A stretch of DNA of 64,000 nucleotides, taken from the NCBI GenBank assembly GCA_903813345.2, contig CAIIXF020000001.1:36301366-36365365 (forward strand). Reading direction: 5' to 3'. This document shows, one piece after another, positions 50,609-61,625 of the stretch. Position 1 is the first letter of the stretch, and each line of letters starts with the position of its first letter. The stretch is from Owenia fusiformis (Eukaryota > Annelida > Polychaeta > Sabellida > Oweniidae). Both the position numbers and the translations under genes were made by a program. The notes below the pieces were generated by a model that had not been told where the DNA came from, ran no database searches, and saw only the letters and a program-made list of their open reading frames with translations.

Positions 50609-51154
50609 TTCTAGAGTGACAGCTATGTTTTATTATATCTTGTGGTTAATGTTTTGTATGGTGTATCTAGGTGCATGCTGGGGGTTTCCCGTCTGTGCTC
50701 TCCTGGTGTGGTTTGAGAAAATGTCATTAACAGGTAGTATCCCGCAAATTTCTGAATGCTACAGCAAATGTTTGTGTTAAAATAATGCACCAAACTAGGA
50801 CAAAGCTGAATGTTTCATAGTTCTATAATGACTGAAATTGAAAAAATCATTTAAACTAGGATGGGTACCTCATCTGGATTTCCAAACCTGGTGCAAGAGT
50901 TTCCGATTATTGTCCATTAATCAACTCAGGTTTGCCTTGTTGAAAGGGTTATAACATGGTTGCTCATAAAGCTATCCTAACTAATCATAAACCTGTTCTA
51001 AAGAGTTCATTTACCTTTAACATATATTCATCATTTTTGTGTACCTTTTGCTGATTGTATCATGTGTATGTTGGGACTGAAAGTTTTCTTTGCACAATTT
51101 TTTTTTGCTTTGAATACAGACCAACTGCAAGTCAATGTGTGATTTTAATTTGAT

Positions 51155-51690
51155 TGTTATTATGTCACCATGAAGAAGTGGTAACATATTGTTATGGTGT
51201 CCGTTTTTTGTGGCGGCGGTTGCTGGTTGGCAGGTGGTGGGCGGCAGTTGGTGTCTGTAACAAATTCTTAAAACTTCCAATAACTTTAGATTTAAGATTT
51301 GACCTTCAATGACCTTCTCAAGGTCAAAGAAAGGTCAAAATCATCTACAAGTTCTCAAAAACTCATATCTGACTAAAGATTTGACCTTCTATGACATTCT
51401 TTAGGTCAAAAAAGATTTAACCTTCAATGACCTTCTCAATGTCAAAAAGGTAATTTTTCAACTTGCTTCAAATTGATCAATTTCTTTTTCAAAATCGCCT
51501 ACAAGTTCTCAGAAGTTCAAATTGACCATTTTTTCAAAATCATCTACAATTTCTCAGGAGTTCAAATCTGACTTTAGATTTGACCAATTCTTTTTCAAAT
51601 TCATCTATAGAGTTTTCAGAAATTCAAATCTGACTTAAGATTGAACTAATAATATTGTGAGCACCTACTGTAGGTGGTGACATTTTGTCA
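51155..51690. mobile_element. non-autonomous element with imperfect inverted ends
   Basis: The left end ATGTCACCATGAAGAAGTGG is answered at the right by TGTAGGTGGTGACAT, inverted. Between them are diverged tandem units with GACCTTCAATGACCTTCTCA, AAATTCATCTA and TTCTCAGAAGTTCAAAT. A fragment of the right end is at 30794-30835. Confidence 0.5.
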
Positions 51691-51719
51691 TGTTAATGCC
51701 TTGTTATAATGTTGTTTAG

Positions 51720-52500
51720 TTTTTGGCTCTCATGGTGAGCTATTCTTATTGTCCACTTGTCTGCCTGTCCGTCTATCTGTCTGTCTGTCAACACATTGGC
51801 AGCTAATTCAAAATCCTCCACAGCAATTAGAACGATTTCACTTTTAAAATGTGTCTATATGAGGTTGTCAATTGTTTCGCAAGTGGCGGCTCAAAAGCTT
51901 GCCTTATTTCAAAAGGTTTTGAGCTCTTTTTTTGGTTATGACTCCACAAGTTTTCAAACCAATTCGCTTGAAATAGTACAGGTACTTTAATTTATAGGTT
52001 ATCAATTAAGGCCTACACATTTCAGCAAAAGAAGTTGCAAAGATTCAAAATGGTCACAACTTTTATTGCGGAAAAATCAGGTTTTCAGTTTGTCTTTGGT
52101 CATAACAGCAAAACATGTCGCAAAAATTCAAAATGGCTGCCACAGTCTTATTGCAGAAAATCAGGCTTTAAGCTCTTTTTTTATCATAACTTCACAAGTA
52201 TTCCATCAATTTGCTTAGAATTGTACAGTTACCTTAATTTCTAAGTTATCAATAATGTTTACAAGCTTCAGCAAAATATGTCGCAAAGGTTCAAAATGGC
52301 TGCCAATTTTATTGTAAAAAAATCACGTTTTTAGTTTTTTTGTCATAACTTCACAATTATTTGATCATCAATTTGCTTGAAATTGTACAGGTACCTTAAT
52401 TTATGGGTTATCAATACTTTGTTTACAAGTTTAGGCAAAATATGTTGCAAATTTCAAAATGGCCGCCACTTTTATTGCATAAAAATCATGAATAAACCTA
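51720..52500 (+). repeat. pearl-type repeat: CTGT tract followed by ~160-bp core units
   Basis: GGCTCTCATGGTGAGCTATT leads into a (CTGT/CCGT)n tract (51750-51790). About four tandem core units follow, with TCATAACTTCACAAG near 51936, 52099 (truncated), 52190 and 52346. Full units are 156-163 bp and each contains AAAATGGC(T/C)GCCA. The layout is that of the Helitron/pearl-like elements in this window, but a TC start and CTAG end were not identified. Confidence 0.65.
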
Positions 52501-52907
52501 CTTTTTAGTGTGATTGTGAAATTCCTCTGTTCCAATTTCATTATAGAAAATGGTATTTTCATTTCAGCTAGCCAAGTACAAAATTATTATCAACCTTTCA
52601 TAATGTGCAAAAACTTAATTTATTCTAAGTTCCTACGGTGAAACATTAAACATATTGAAACTTTCCTATGTGAGCGCAGTACCCATGGTACCATTCATTT
52701 ATAGATTATACTTAAATGTTTTCACCCTCTCTGTTGTGTACACTTGACTCAATGCTGGGGAGATCACCGCTGATGTCCATATGGGGATGCCACGAGGGTG
52801 CAATAAAATGGAACTACTATGCATAAAAGTTGCATATACCTGTTTGGGGGTACAATATATAGGGGTACCATAGAATTATTGCTTCAAGGTTTAATCATCT
52901 TTAATTA

Positions 52908-53090
52908 TCCCAAGGAACAAAGTTTGTTAGGGATATAGCAAAGCCATTAGTCCATTATTCATGTATCCGTCCAATTGACTGTCCAGTAAATATCTCATAT
53001 ACTATAATAAAAAGACCAATTTTCATCATTTTCAGTGGAAGGTTGTAAAATATTGTATGTGTTACACAAAAAAAATGAATTCAAAATGTG
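52908..53090 (+). mobile_element. 5' fragment of a Helitron/pearl-like element
   Basis: It starts TCCCAAGGAACAAAGTTTGT after A, then TTAGGGATATAGCAAAGCC and a worn TCCGTCC tract. No 3' hairpin or CTAG end was found, so the element is truncated or decayed. Confidence 0.6.
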
Positions 53091-55034
53091 TGATTATCTT
53101 AAGCTCTGATCACACCAAAGTAGATCCTATCGCATCATAAAAATTATAAAATGAGCTGTGGTTGGTATTATATCTAATATATGATGCTAGTTCTGAAATG
53201 TTTTGTTTTGATTATATACTTGGTTGTTGTCTTTGTATTGACATAGATATATCACCATCACTATCCTTTACATCTGGGCATGTCTCGTATATCTAGTTGA
53301 GAGTCATTCATAAAAATGTTTAAATCAGTACTTGACAGATAAGGTACCCTACCTTAAATATCTGAGTCACATACTTCAGGAACATGTGTCACATATTAGT
53401 CAGAGCTGGTTAAGAATCATGTTTAGTTATGTCCCTACAACTTTAGATCCGGCTATGGTGACATTTTAAGGTCTTCTTTCTCGAGTGTTACATTAATCAG
53501 TTTCTTTCATGTCAGTTATGAATCCATATCTCCATTGTTATGTGTATTTAGAAGTCTATATTAAGATATAAGTTGGGGCTTAATAGGATATTAATTTCAG
53601 ATGTTTTTTAGTTCATACAGTATTAATCCTTCAAATAGAATCAGTAGAAGTGTATAAGGCATCACCTTTTGAAGTTTCATGAGTGTCAATAGGTGTATAT
53701 TAGTAGAGGTATTGCAATTAAATTGAAATATTTACTAATTTTATGACATCAGTCATTGTTATAGATATTGTTTTGTGACCAGCATCAGCTTTGGCAACTG
53801 TAACAATTATTACACTTTTTGCAAAATAATGAATTTCCAGATTGATTTGAAACTTCAACGATGAAAATTTAATTGACTTTATTTTATCACAGAAATATGC
53901 ACACATGCCAATGGGAAAGGACCAGAAAATTATTATAGAACACAACAAGAGAAGCAAAACAAACACCAACTATTCCGAATCATAATCTTATTTGAAAAAA
54001 CAACAACAATGTATAATACCCCCTCCCCAACAATTCAAGTACAAATATCACAATTAGAGACTGTAACACCGATGGACATTTCATTCATACTTAAGTCATT
54101 ACATTTTAAGTCATTAAAAACATATTCATCCACATCCAAGCCTAATTTGTGTATTATAGAATTGGATGTTTTATTCCATTTCCATACTGTGATAGATCTA
54201 CCAAGTGATATTCAAATTAATTCTTCCTCCTATAGCTCTATCCTTAATACTGTAGTAGTGCAATGAACTTTAAAGGTTATTGGAGTTTGTCAATCCGTCT
54301 GCACGATCACGGAGACCCTTCTCATACTTTATTTCCCTGGTGTTGGTTGCTTGGAGTGACCAGATAGTTTGCACTTTTAACGCTCTACTTGCTTTTCCTG
54401 CTTTTCCTCCTTTTCCTCTTTTTCCTCTTTGTATGCTTAATTCCCTTTGTGGTTTGCACTTTCCCCTTTTATTGACTTTGTGTACCAATATTGATGTGGC
54501 TGAGTTGGAGTATTTTGGTAAGTGGTCCGAAAATGACTTTAAACTATACAAAATTTTTCCGGTTTATACACATGCTGTCTAAATAGTCAATTAATCCCAT
54601 ACCCTAACAGGTTAAACATAATTTTTAAATAAAATAAATATACATAATATGTTTTAGACTATACACCATACACTGAAGCGTTCATGGACTTGTTAATATA
54701 GTTCAGGGACCCAGTTATGTCTTATTTATTGAATCCATGCAGGGAAGGGGAGTGTTTCCATGGACTAAAACGTTAAACCCACCTATGCCCAGTCACAAGC
54801 CTGAGGAACCTGCTTTTATATCTAATGTGGATTTTTATCTTACCAAATATGACTTCAATATTAATATGGGTTAAACCTATAATAAATTAAATACTGGATA
54901 TGACAAATAAATAAAATCAATTATAATATACCTACATGATGTAGATATCTAAATGTTGGTCTGAATTTATCTTTGTGGAAAGATTGTATGCTTTAGTTGC
55001 TCTTTAACAAAACATGTGGGACAGTGTATCTATA
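53091..55034. other. no gene recognised
   Basis: AT-rich. Open frames at 54009-54266 and 54280-54582 overlap a pyrimidine-rich stretch (CTTTTCCTCCTTTTCCTC) and a minus-strand frame. They look like repeat-derived sequence (possibly an old LINE 3' region), not genes. Confidence 0.4.
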
Positions 55035-55300
55035 TATTACAAGATGTCCGTTGATCCGTCCGTCCGTTTTCTGGCTAGATCAAAATGTTTAACCCTCAAG
55101 TCTGGACCCTGAAGAAATGAAAATGACTAACATCACAATCAAATACAAGACAACCAAGACAAAGAAAGAAGTAAAAAGACAATAAAGAAGAAAGAAGACA
55201 ACGACTGAAGACACTGATGTAGCAGCAACAAATGACGTCCGTCTGTCTGTCCATGCATTCATCTATTAATCCATACATAGATCTGTGTAATAGCTCAAAT
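55035..55300. repeat. worn CCGT-tract relics of pearl-type elements
   Basis: GTTGATCCGTCCGTCCG at about 55050, and ACGTCCGTCTGTCTGTCC at about 55235 followed by AATAGCTCAAATACTGGTTC, which recalls the core start ATAACTCAAATACC. The ends are not recognisable. Confidence 0.4.
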
Positions 55301-55417
55301 ACTGGTTCACTTCTTCAAACACATTTGTACCAATTGTGAATCGCCCTCATCTTAATACAGTACAACCTAATATGAATTATTCTCTAGTTTTCATTTTAAA
55401 GGTCCATAAGTCTATTG

Positions 55418-58241
55418 TTACATACAGAAATTCAATTCAAACATGTTTGTTTCCTTTCTCGTAACAAATAATCGTGTGGTGTCACAAATTTCATATTCAA
55501 AATTTCCCCAAAAATTGTACATGTTACTTATAAGAATGTTCAAAGCAGATTGGTCAAATCTATGACAATTCCTGTAAGCACTTCTATCTTTACTCTCTTC
55601 ATCACATTTGATTCTAGAACCAACTGGGGCGATGCATTGTGCATTTAATGCACATAATAAAAACCATTGAAAGAAATGTTCATAAGCAAATTTGGTGTTG
55701 TATATTAAAAGTGCACCACATCCATATGTAGTGCGTCCTCTCATCTCTTGCTCATCTGCTGGGAGAAACTCATACATATCAGGGTGGGTCACAGCAGATA
55801 TTTTATTTATGAATGTGTTGATAAAAAGCACCAGTCCATTTCCATTTTTCATTTTCTCCCATAGTGTCTCTGTTTCTCCTGTTTTGAAACGAATTGATGA
55901 GTCAACCCAGAATACACCTACTCTGTGCTCTGTCATCATCTCCTAAAAACACAATTCTTATAAATTATGTATATAATATTAATTACAAATACTCCTTAGA
56001 TTTTGTTATTAATTAGAAAAAAATCATTTCAATAAATTCCAAATGAAATTGATTGTTTTCAATAAGGGAGTTGCTATATAGCTGAATAAATAGATGTTAC
56101 CACTGATTTTTATTTATTATTTATTTTGTTGGCCCAGACTGCCATAGGCTTATTATGTTAAAAACCTGCAATAGTCACTTAATTTCTTGATTTATCAACT
56201 CCAATGCATGGCTTACGATGGGATGACCCTGTCAATATATATATTGTGATTAATCATGGAGATTTTGGTTGTCAAATGAATAAACCAAGGTAACATTGCA
56301 TCAATGGAGATTTGGCCCACACCTTTTTTTAGAAAAGTTGAGAAAGTCATTGAAAATGATTTAGATAACATAACTTTATGTATTATATTTTACTGAATTC
56401 AAATATGCTATTAAAAAGGAGGTTTGATATGCAAATCTCTTAAAATCCCCATAAAAACAATAAACTAGATTTCTATAAAAAAAAGTCCTCTGTTGAAAGG
56501 CATCAGGATAAAAAATTATTATATGTACATGTATATGGGTTCAAGAGATAGTGCAAAGGTTCTGCACATTACCTTGATTATGAGTGGCTTAAAGGCATAG
56601 GTCTTTATAATGGAGACATGTGGTGGATAAGCCTCAAAGTCAAACTGCCTGTACTTCACTCTACACATTGTTTTAATCTTTGCCACATTCTCATCTTCAA
56701 GGCCAATGTCATAGTAATAAATGTCTCGGTCAGGATAATATGTCTGTATGCCACCTATCAGTTCCAAGCTCTCATTAAAATGATTCCTTGATGATGCTGT
56801 TACGAATACAAAATTCTGAAGCATTTCTTCTGACAGCTCAACAAATGAAGATTCTGGTGGAGGGATTTGGAGTCTTTGAAGCATCTCTTCTGTGGCTTCC
56901 AGTGGTCTCTTTGCTCTGAAGTGTTGGTCATATAGATTATTTGTATATACAAACAGTCTTCTCTTTTGTGTCACCTGATCTGAATATGTTGCATTCCCAT
57001 CACTGTGAATGAGACTCCTTCCAACAATAAGCTTAAAATAAAGAATATCAGTCCAGTTTGATAAAACTATGTGCATACTTTGAAGTTTGGTCCCAGAGGA
57101 TTGGGATTATGATATTTTATAAAGAGTACCATCTAAATCTACATGTTTTAAACATTTTTTTTTTTAACATATTATTTATTTCCTTCATAATCAAAAAAAT
57201 ACACAAAATATCTACTACCAATCGCCATAGGCATTCTAGGTAGTTTAAATTACAATAGAGGATTAATTACAGTAATCATAGATGGTTTATTGGTAATGTG
57301 AGAGGTTGGGAGGGAGGGGGGGGGGGTTGTCACAAGATACAAATGAGAAAAACATTAATTTGATGGAAACTTATAACAGGCCTGTACAAATTGCATCACT
57401 ATATCTATCAGGATTTTCTGAGAATCAATAGTGAGTTCATTTTCATAAATTAAGTATTTGACCTGTTCTGTCTTACTAGAAATAAGTTGAGTATCAAACA
57501 ATAAATTTTGTTCACGAAGTGCAGTCATCATTTTATTACGTTCATGGGTATGGCGAGGGCAGGTTAGAATGAAATGCTTTGTGTCTTCAGTAGAGCCGCA
57601 GAGGCATTTGTTGTCAATTATTCCAGTAAAATTATGAGTTTTAAACATCACTGCCTCTTACATAATGCATCGATTAAAATGAATACATATGAAATAGTTT
57701 GAAGGCCATATACTTATTAATGGGCTTAATCAGATTGTGACCCTCCTGGTAAAGAAATTCACAACTAGTTAAAGTAAATAAGTTAACAAGTTGTAATAGC
57801 AAAATTTGCGTATTCTAATCCAGGATTGAGCCAGAATTGTTCCAATTTGAAGTCAGATGTTCTGTGTCAAACCATTTTAAAAAACTTCATCCGGAAAATA
57901 TAATTGTGTCATAAGAGAAAATAAAAATTGTATGTTTTGCATTAACATGTACTTATTATTGAAAGGCAAATTGTTCAAGGGGAATGGATCAAAAGAGCTG
58001 AATAAAAAAAAATTTGCAAATTGAAATTTATTTTTCAGTTTTCCAATATTTTTAATATGTATTGGATGTGTTTTTTTTTCAAGTGAGAAAATTATGCAGA
58101 GAAGTTAAATTCTGTAGCTTCTTGGCTTACCTTGTAATTGTTCATCATAAGATGCATGATAATAATTCCGAAAATTCCTATGGTGACGAACAATTTTAAA
58201 ATATTTTTATACCTAACTTTACAGTAAAAATAAGACAACAT
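55418..58241 (-). CDS. type II membrane glycosyltransferase-like protein (DUF1647-like), complete three-exon gene
   Basis: The exons are 58131-58241, 56573-57031 and 55418-55942 (minus strand), all joined in phase 0. Donors are AAG/GTAAGC and AAG/GTAATG; acceptors are TTTATTTTAAG and GTTTTTAG. Total is 364 residues plus TAA. Exon 1 starts at the ATG at 58241 and encodes MLSYFYCKVRYKN, then a hydrophobic anchor (about residues 15-33), i.e. a basic cytosolic tail and signal anchor typical of Golgi enzymes. Exon 2 has a stem with a possible N-glycosylation site (NAT, about 50), FVFVTASSRNHF (111-122), YYYDIGL (142-148) and YPPHV (172-176). Exon 3 has FWVDSS (201-206), a likely DxD-type site, and CHRFDQSALN (316-325). 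These blocks match uncharacterised invertebrate glycosyltransferase-like proteins (DUF1647 is my best recollection). Donor and acceptor sugars are unknown. A LINE tail lies in intron 1; a paralogue follows at 63.8 kb. Confidence 0.85.
56295..56375. repeat. dispersed repeat, copy 1 (partner at 61408-61486)
   Basis: ATCAATGGAGATTTGGCCCA with CACC, TTTTT and AGAAAAGTTGAGAAAGTCA is matched at 61408-61486 (ATTAATGGAGAACTGGCCCA, AGAAATGTTGACAAAGTCA). This copy lies in intron 2 of the glycosyltransferase-like gene; the other lies between the paralogues. Confidence 0.7.
57155..57720 (-). mobile_element. LINE 3' end inserted in intron 1
   Basis: A minus-strand frame at 57355-57651 encodes the end of a non-LTR retrotransposon ORF2: CLCGSTEDTKHFILTCPRHT then HERNKMM, the Cys-x-Cys...His-x4-Cys motif that follows the reverse transcriptase in many LINEs. 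It is followed by about 190 bp of untranslated sequence and a run of 11 A (T at 57155-57165 on plus). The element is 5'-truncated. Its orientation is the same as the host gene. Confidence 0.75.
57721..58130 (-). other. rest of intron 1
   Basis: AT-rich intron sequence between the LINE fragment and the exon 1 donor. Confidence 0.5.
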
Positions 58242-58556
58242 CATATATTATGTAGGTATCTTTTGTAAGTAAACTATGAAAATAGGGCACATTTATCTTT
58301 GTTTAATGTTATGACTTTGACATAACTATAAAGCCTCAAACCATTATTGAGACTTGCATTGCATATAGGCATGTAACACTCTTGGGTCATAATAAAAACA
58401 ATAAAACAAAAAAGTCTGGGAAGTGTCTGTCTGAATGGTGATTCTGAACCAAGGTAAAATATGAGATCTATAAACACCAAAACATTAATATTTCTGATGG
58501 GATAAATTAAGGTATAAAATTTTCTAAAATTAGGTATTAGAGGTCTCAAAAATAAA
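58242..58556. other. 5' side of the glycosyltransferase-like gene; no clear promoter
   Basis: AT-rich, with no CpG-rich stretch or TATA element that stands out. Untranslated exons may exist further upstream. Confidence 0.4.
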
Positions 58557-58558
58557 GT

Positions 58559-59720
58559 ACAGGAATTTTCATTTCCTGAATAAACCTTCTACCAACTAGA
58601 AGTCTTTCTCAATGGAAATACAGTACGGGCCAACCATGTTTAAACGTTAATCATGATACCATGGTTTACCATGGTCTATCATGATCGGCAATGAAATTAC
58701 CACCAACTCTGACCATGGTGGCAATGATGTTTTTTGGTCAATTTCTGACCATGGTATACCATGTTATATCATGTTATATCATGTTTCATGGTATTTCATG
58801 TTCAAAGTTAACCATCAAATACCATGGTATTATCATGGTATTTCATTGCAATGTTCCTGACCATCATGTACCATGGTATTACCATGGTATATCATGGATG
58901 ATGGCATTTCATGGCATTTCATTGTAAGATGTGACAATCAAATACCATGGTATTTCAATGCCATGTTCCTGACCATCATTTACCATGGTATTACCATGGT
59001 ATATCATGGTTGATGGCATTTCATTGTAAGATGTGACAATCGAATACCATGGTCATAACATGGTATTTTATTGCCATGTTCCTGACCATCATTTACCATG
59101 GTATTACCATTATATATCATGGTTGATAGTATTTTATTGTACGATGTGACAATCAAATGCCATGGTCATACCATGATATTTCATTGTAATGTACCTGACC
59201 ATCATTTATCATGGTTGATGACATTTCATGGTCGAGAGCTTTGACCATGATGTCATTGCATTTGATGGTTTCTGACCATGAAATACTGCGAAACGGCAGT
59301 ATCTTTTCAATGGAAATCTCGCGCTGTTAACCATGAAATGCAATAGTGCCATTTAAAGATCATGATCGGCCATGGTATTACCATGGTATTTCATTGCATT
59401 TCATGGCCACATACCATGGTATGCCATGGTATGACCATGGTCCATTTCAACATGGAAAGATGTAGGTGTAGAAGTCTTTCTCAATGGAAATACAGTACAG
59501 GCCAAAGGTGTAGGAATTTTCATTTCCTGAATAAACCCTCTTCCTACTAGAAGTCTTTCTCAATGGAAATACAGTACAGGCCAAAGGTGTAGAAATTTTC
59601 ATTTCCTGAATAAACCCTCTTCCCACTAGAAGTCTTTCTCAATGGAAATACAGTACAGGCCAAAAGTGTAGGAATTTTCAGTTCCTGAATAAACCTTCTA
59701 CCCACTAGAAGTCCTTCTTA
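58559..59720. repeat. 79-bp tandem repeat interrupted by a CCATGG-rich block
   Basis: Units with AGAAGTCTTTCTCAATGGAA, ATACAGTACAGGCCAAAGG and ATTTTCATTTCCTGAATAAA start near 59471, 59550, 59629 and 59708, exactly 79 bp apart. Another unit lies at 58559-58644. The CCATGG-rich block separates it from the rest, so that block probably inserted into or expanded within the array. Confidence 0.85.
58645..59455. repeat. array of self-complementary TACCATGGTA words
   Basis: I count 18 CCATGG sites in about 800 bp, most within TACCATGGTA or ACCATGGTAT. Longer units of about 100-115 bp are visible (GTAAGATGTGACAATC near 58924 and 59026, a variant near 59138), each followed by CCATGG words and CCTGACCATCAT. 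ATCATGATCGG occurs near both ends (58678 and 59359). Every word can pair with itself and with any other, on either strand. Confidence 0.85.
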
Positions 59721-61470
59721 GACTATTGGAGGTCAGCTGAAGTCATTTAAATTAGGCAACAAACAAATAATATTTGCAGAAGAGCTTGATTCAGTTGTGT
59801 CTCTAGCCCCATTGGAAAGCAATGATGAGTGACCATTTATTATAGATTATTGTGTTAGTGTTTTATGAAACAAAATATTTAAAAGTATGTTCTTACTTCC
59901 CAAGAAATATTTTTTGGAGTACATCATACTGTAGGTACATGTAGGTGCTGTAATATTTCATAAATAATGGGTACATAATGATTAATCATGTGTGTGCCTG
60001 CCTGGTGCGTGCCTGCTCACCTGTGAGACTTGTTTTCTCTTTTCCTACACCTGTTATGTGATCTTTTTCTTGGTGGTTGTCTTTTAAAATGTCAGTACAC
60101 ATGTATATGTAATCTATATTGTGAAAATTAGGAGATTTCAAAAAACAACCAGGTTTGAGATATCATTCTTTAAGAAATGGTAATAGTGTAATACATGCTT
60201 TAAATTATTGCAATTACCATTTATATATAGTAAACACCAGAGCCTAATCTTTAATTATTGTCTGATCTTGTCAGTAAGAATATCAACACTACTCTACACT
60301 ACACTACAATTCTAGCTAAAGCACCTGACATTCATTTCCCACATAAACACCCATAAAATGCTTCATTTGAGATCAGATTTCACCACTATGAAAATATGAA
60401 TCATTTGTAGTAGTCAAACGTTTGATTTCAGGGTAGGACTGAGTTATGTTATGTTTTAGAATTGTATAAGAAAAGAAGTAATATAGATAAAACCTTGACT
60501 TAATGTTTGAACTTTTCCTGTCTAAAAGCTTTAGATAAACAATATGTGTGACTACAGAATAAATGGTATACAAAAGTGATTGCTAATAAATAAATTGAAA
60601 GTGAATATTCTAGAATATTGACACCATAGGGGTTAATCCGTACTCTCACTTTGTCTGATATATTTTGAATTACGACAGACTGCTGTTCAGGTGCTTCCCC
60701 TCACTTGTTTCCTTGTTTTGCACTTTTAAGTCTTTTGTTTTGTAATTATTATGTGCACTAAGTTGCACTTTGAGGGCTCATATTTCATTCTCAACATAAA
60801 GTCAATGAGATAGGAAACTCCAAATATCCCAAAAATGATCTAGCATACAAAGAAACGTGAGTGTCTCCCCCTATCCCTTAGATATTATGAAGAAGTTCTT
60901 ATTCTATTAAGAAACCCATTTGGTATGAATGAAGATAAACGTGGTTATAGTTCTTTTAAGTACAGTTATTATTTCCTCAGCTTGATTTTCTGACATTGAG
61001 CTATTGTGAAGTGAAATTGAACTGAAGGTGTTTCAAATATTTTTAGGATGGTGAAAGTTCACAAAATGTTAATTCAGAGGTCTTAAATCACTTGCTGATT
61101 GGTTAAAAAGGTATTTTACAAGAAAAGAATGAAAAGAAAAATATTCATCAATTGAATCTGTAATATTATATTAATGAAAACATACGTTCAGTATTGAAGT
61201 CGTATTATTATAGCATAAGGTGATGATATTGTCAGATTTTATGCTGTTTTAGAAGTGAAAGATGTTAAATTATGCATGCCGTTTCTTTTCAATGCAATAA
61301 GACACATAGTTGAGAATTAGAACAGTTGTTTAAAGATACAATTTGAACTAATTGAATGAAGAAATGACAAATAAATTTAATAAGTTAAAAGATTTTTGAA
61401 ATTGTATTAATGGAGAACTGGCCCACACTTTTCTAGAAATGTTGACAAAGTCAATAAAAATCGGACTTAG
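59721..61470. other. no gene recognised; second copy of the dispersed repeat at 61408-61486
   Basis: AT-rich non-coding sequence between the tandem paralogues. Confidence 0.4.
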
Positions 61471-61471
61471 T

Positions 61472-61625
61472 TAACGTGACAAAGTAAGTGATAGGTTGTT
61501 AACATGACAAGTATAGTCAGAAGTTGTTAACATGGCAGATGTAGTCAGAGGTTGCCAATGTGACAGATGTAGTCAGAGGTTATTAACATGACAAGGTATA
61601 GTCAGAAGTTGTTAATATGACTGAT
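61472..61625. repeat. 28-bp minisatellite
   Basis: About five units of TTAACATGACAAGTATAGTC plus AGAAGTTG, with variants (GGCAGATGTAGTCAGAGG). Confidence 0.9.

Noticed and set aside
54280-54582. Plus-strand 100-codon frame or minus-strand basic protein
   Set aside because: The sequence is a pyrimidine-rich low-complexity stretch, open on both strands by composition, probably repeat-derived.
58691-59550. Open frames in the CCATGG block (58691-58927 and 59362-59550)
   Set aside because: They are produced by the repeated ATGGTA words; no splice or codon support.
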